The notes beneath the pieces were generated by a model that saw nothing but the letters and a program-made list of their open reading frames with translations, had not been told where the DNA came from and searched no databases. A DNA stretch of 7,559 nt from Gammaproteobacteria bacterium (GTDB taxonomy: Bacteria; Pseudomonadota; Gammaproteobacteria; Steroidobacterales; Steroidobacteraceae): assembly GCA_009923475.1 (NCBI GenBank), contig RFTM01000072.1:1-7559 (forward strand). The letters run 5' to 3'. The stretch's first letter is position 1. Every line of letters begins with the position of its first letter. Below, one piece after another: positions 5,303-7,559 of this stretch. A program made the translations under genes and the position numbers.

Positions 5303-6736
5303 TCAGGCGCCCCGGAAGGCGCTCGTTCCGTTGTGCAGCCATTTCCGGCCTTCCGCCTCGATCACGGCGTAAGGCCGCACGAGCCGGGTCGTGAGCGGCG
5401 CATCGCGCACGCCCAGCATGGCGTCCGGGCCGCTGACGTAGAACTGCCCCGGCGCCCACGGGTGCAGGTGCAGCCGCTGCGCCAAGGTCTTGGACAAAGG
5501 CGTCGAGACCGTGGGCTCGACCGACATCGTCATCCCCTGCCCCGAGCGCTCGACGGTGAGCCGGATGGCGCAGTCCGCGTAGGTGCCGGCATACCGGTCG
5601 AGGTCTTGCGAGGCGCCCTCCATCACCGGCGGTGCATCCGGTTCCCAGGCGCCGGACAACTCGCGGAAGATCTCGGAGAAGAGGTCCTCGTAGACCGGCA
5701 ATCCCGCGCGGCAATTCACGAGCAGCGACACCGCCACCCGGTTCTGCGGATCGACGCGCAGGAACGAGTTGGATCCCGCGGTCGATCCGTCGTGCCCGAG
5801 GATGCGTCGTCCGCCCCAGTCGTAGAGCACCCAGCCGAGCCCGAAGCCGGCGTACAGGAAGCGCGTCGGCGAGGGGACCTGCAGTTCCTGCATCAAGCGC
5901 GCCGTCTGCGGGCTCAGGTAACGCGTGCCGTCGACCGCGACACCTTCCTGCAGGTGCATCGTGCAGAAGGACAGCAGGTCGCTCGGGCTGCCGGCGCAGG
6001 TCGAGCCTGCAGGGCCATGCCCCGGCATCCAGTACGGGTGCGGGTCGGGCGCCCACTGCCCGGTGCCCGGATCCGGCACCTGGCCGACCGCGTAGCGCTG
6101 CCGCAGCGCCTGCTCAGGCCGCGAGGCGACCGAGTGCATGCCGAGCGGCTGCGCGAGATCCTGGACGATCGCCGCAGCCCAAGGTTTCCGCAGCGTGCAC
6201 TCGATCAGCCTGCCGAGGAGGATGAGCCCGCTGTTGCAGTAGGAGAGCACCGCGCCGGGCGTGTGGTACTGCGGCGCGCCGTTCAGCAGACCGACTTGGC
6301 GCGCGACCGTGTCGTCGTTGCTGCCCGTCTCGGCGAAGATGATGCCGATCAGGCCGGCCTGGTGCGTCAGGCAGTGGCGGACGGTCAACTGCTGCGCGAC
6401 CGCGGGATCAGGCGGCGTGAAGTCGGGGATGTACCTCGCGATCGGCGCATCCAGCTCGATGAGCCCCTGGTCGACAAGGCGCGCGACCAGCGTCGCCGTC
6501 AACATCTTGGTGGTCGAACCGAAGTGATACACCGCGCCGGGCGTGGCCTCGATGCCCGCCGAGCGGTTCGCCCAGCCCGCCGCCGCTTGGAAAGTGCGAT
6601 CGCCGAAGCGGACCGCGATCGAGGCGCTCGGCACCCCGTGCCGCTCGACGCTGGCGGCCAGCAGCGACTGCAGGTGTTGCAGCACCAAGGGCGTCTTGCC
6701 GGAACCCTGCGGCGCCACCGATCCACCTTCGCCCAT
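5303..6736 (-). CDS. Beta-lactamase family (class C-like) serine hydrolase
   Basis: The 477-residue product is a penicillin-recognising serine hydrolase of the beta-lactamase/EstB/D-aminopeptidase group. The three active-site motifs are in order: SxxK as STTK (74-77, Ser74 nucleophile and Lys77), YxN as YCN (166-168), and HDG (315-317) in place of KTG. HDG/HxG in that position is common in the esterases and peptidases of this group and uncommon in true beta-lactamases. After the ~360-residue catalytic domain, a C-terminal region of roughly 110 residues (from about YAGTY) looks like the small beta domain often found in such proteins. The N terminus is hydrophilic with no signal peptide or lipobox, so the enzyme is probably cytoplasmic, which argues against cell-wall or antibiotic substrates. 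The ATG at 6736 has GGGGGT six bases upstream. A promoter lies just before it in the end of fic. Likely acts with the downstream esterase and OCD-family protein. Confidence 0.87.
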   Translation of the reverse strand: MGEGGSVAPQGSGKTPLVLQHLQSLLAASVERHGVPSASIAVRFGDRTFQAAAGWANRSAGIEATPGAVYHFGSTTKMLTATLVARLVDQGLIELDAPIARYIPDFTPPDPAVAQQLTVRHCLTHQAGLIGIIFAETGSNDDTVARQVGLLNGAPQYHTPGAVLSYCNSGLILLGRLIECTLRKPWAAAIVQDLAQPLGMHSVASRPEQALRQRYAVGQVPDPGTGQWAPDPHPYWMPGHGPAGSTCAGSPSDLLSFCTMHLQEGVAVDGTRYLSPQTARLMQELQVPSPTRFLYAGFGLGWVLYDWGGRRILGHDGSTAGSNSFLRVDPQNRVAVSLLVNCRAGLPVYEDLFSEIFRELSGAWEPDAPPVMEGASQDLDRYAGTYADCAIRLTVERSGQGMTMSVEPTVSTPLSKTLAQRLHLHPWAPGQFYVSGPDAMLGVRDAPLTTRLVRPYAVIEAEGRKWLHNGTSAFRGA

Positions 6737-6758
6737 GCCGGCACCCCCGATGTCTACG

Positions 6759-6770
6759 GTGACATGTTAC
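6759..6770. promoter_or_regulatory. Imperfect palindrome over the -10 box (possible operator)
   Basis: GTGACATGTTAC has a perfect central ACATGT and matching GT/AC ends, with one mismatched pair at positions 3 and 10. It covers the -10 box of the predicted operon promoter, where a bound protein would repress. No dedicated regulator gene is visible; the closest DNA-binding candidate is the winged helix-turn-helix domain of Fic. Twelve bases with one mismatch can occur by chance. Confidence 0.35.
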
Positions 6771-6792
6771 GAAGGTACCCATGAACTGTCAA
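6764..6792 (-). promoter_or_regulatory. Candidate promoter of the hydrolase-OCD operon
   Basis: On the minus strand a perfect TTGACA -35 box (6787-6792) is followed after 17 bp by TAACAT (6764-6769, four of six matches). The TAA stop of fic forms part of the -10 box. Transcription would start near 6757, leaving a leader of about 20 nt that contains the GGGGGT ribosome binding site of the serine hydrolase gene. The three downstream enzymes can thus be expressed independently of fic. Confidence 0.6.
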
Positions 6793-7559
6793 CGGACGCA
6801 GCCGGAAAAGGCAGTGCGTAACGCGTCCCGCGCTTCTCGCCGGCGCGCACCAACGCACCCCACTCCACGAGCTCGGCGAGGTCTCGCGTGGCGGTCGCCG
6901 GCGATGCGCCGGTCAGCGCCGAGTACTTGCCGGCCGAGAGCCCGCCGACGAAACCGCCCGGCCCGTCGCGCATCAGCCGCAGCAAGGCCTTCTCCTGCCG
7001 CGCATTGAACCGGCCGCGCAGACGATCGAGCAGACGGGTCTTGTCGATGATGAACTCGATGGACGCGAGCGCGCTGCGCTGCGCCTCGAGCACGCGATCG
7101 GCGAACCAGTCCAGCCAGTCATCGACCTCGAGCGACCGGCTCGCCGTCTCGAGCGCGCTGTAGTACGCAGACCGGTGCCGCTGCAGCACCAGCGACAACG
7201 CGGACAACGCCGGCTGTCCCGCGCCCTGCGCCAACGCCATCTCGGCGATCGCACGCCCGATGCGGCCGTTGCCGTCCTCGAAGGGATGCAGGGTCTCGAT
7301 ATGCAGATGCGCGAGCCCGGCGCGGGTCAACGGCGGCAGGGGCGCAGCACCACCCGAGCCCGTCGTCGCGAACCAGTCGAGGAACGCCGCCATCTCGCGC
7401 GGCACGACGACGGAAGGCGGCGCCTCGAAATGCACCTTGGGCGCGTGGACAGGTCCCGACACCACCTGCATCGGCTCGTCGTGCCTGCGATAGCCGCCCA
7501 CCTGCGCAAGGTCCGAACGGCCCTGCATCACCTCGCGGTGCCACTCGAACAGCAGCGCC
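6767..7559 (-). CDS. Fic family protein with C-terminal winged helix-turn-helix (5' end outside window)
   Basis: Fic proteins transfer AMP, or less often another nucleotide moiety, from a nucleotide to a hydroxyl side chain of a target protein. The canonical motif HPFEDGNGRIGR is complete at 7253-7288, with catalytic His, metal-binding Asp and the anion-binding GNGR. The preceding flap region and the upstream WHREVMQGRSD and GGYR segments are typical of the long cytosolic Fic proteins that carry an N-terminal DUF4172-like region. After the Fic helices, a C-terminal segment at about 6812-7003 (ARQEKALLRLM through KYSALTGASPATATRDLAEL to GTRYAL) is a winged helix-turn-helix. The frame is open to the window edge, so the start and any N-terminal inhibitory (S/T)xxxE(G/N) motif, as in class II Fic proteins, cannot be seen. 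A GTG at 7529-7531 is in frame but lies inside conserved sequence and is not the start. The stop TAA is 30 bp before the serine hydrolase gene. Confidence 0.92.
   Translation of the reverse strand, partial: ALLFEWHREVMQGRSDLAQVGGYRRHDEPMQVVSGPVHAPKVHFEAPPSVVVPREMAAFLDWFATTGSGGAAPLPPLTRAGLAHLHIETLHPFEDGNGRIGRAIAEMALAQGAGQPALSALSLVLQRHRSAYYSALETASRSLEVDDWLDWFADRVLEAQRSALASIEFIIDKTRLLDRLRGRFNARQEKALLRLMRDGPGGFVGGLSAGKYSALTGASPATATRDLAELVEWGALVRAGEKRGTRYALPFPAASVDSSWVPS

Noticed and set aside
5303..6736. Annotation as an antibiotic-resistance beta-lactamase
   Set aside because: There is no signal peptide and the third motif is HDG instead of KTG; this fits the broad esterase/peptidase group rather than a periplasmic beta-lactamase.
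4451..6784. 777-codon open frame on the plus strand
   Set aside because: It lies antisense to the serine hydrolase and esterase genes, which have clear motifs. The translation is Arg/His-rich without domains, as expected of a shadow frame in GC-rich DNA.

Overview
The window is GC-rich (roughly two-thirds G+C by eye), densely coded proteobacterial chromosome. A DUF1145-type membrane protein, CCA-encoding tRNA genes, and gltX directly upstream of tRNA-Ala(GGC) and tRNA-Glu(TTC) point to a Gammaproteobacterium, perhaps of the Pseudomonas/Xanthomonadales type. This is an inference; no taxonomic marker was compared.

Layout. (1) Positions 1-605 (+): 3' end of a galE-like UDP-glucose 4-epimerase gene, cut by the window edge. 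(2) 600-1296: a BrnT/BrnA type II toxin-antitoxin module with its own promoter. It sits exactly between two copies of a 43-bp repeat (41/43 identical) that also carry the stop codons of galE and brnA and the stop and last ten codons of the next gene. (3) 1264-1548 (-): a DUF1145 small membrane protein. (4) 1568-3250 (-): gltX followed by tRNA-Ala(GGC) and tRNA-Glu(TTC), with two hairpins and a candidate stable-RNA promoter between them. (5) 3311-3385 (+): tRNA-Val(CAC), divergent from gltX. (6) 3390-7559 (-): a run of four genes, transcribed in the order fic (5'-truncated by the window), beta-lactamase-family serine hydrolase, HSL-type alpha/beta hydrolase, and ornithine cyclodeaminase/mu-crystallin family protein.

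How they work together. gltX and the two tRNAs form a translation cluster that contains GluRS and its own substrate tRNA. BrnT is the predicted ribonuclease toxin and BrnA the DNA-binding antitoxin. The three enzymes downstream of fic look like one operon (gaps of 33 and 14 bp) driven by a good sigma70-type promoter, TTGACA-N17-TAACAT, at the very end of fic. Two cytoplasmic hydrolases plus an imine/amino-acid oxidoreductase-type enzyme suggest breakdown of an ester, amide or lactam of an amino acid-like compound; the substrate cannot be read from sequence.

The most interesting points are the near-identical repeats bracketing brnTA, a brnT promoter placed so that the transcript may be leaderless, and the uncharacterised three-enzyme operon, in which both the OCD-family protein and the esterase deviate at expected catalytic positions. 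I found no CRISPR array, insertion sequence, phage gene or rRNA gene.
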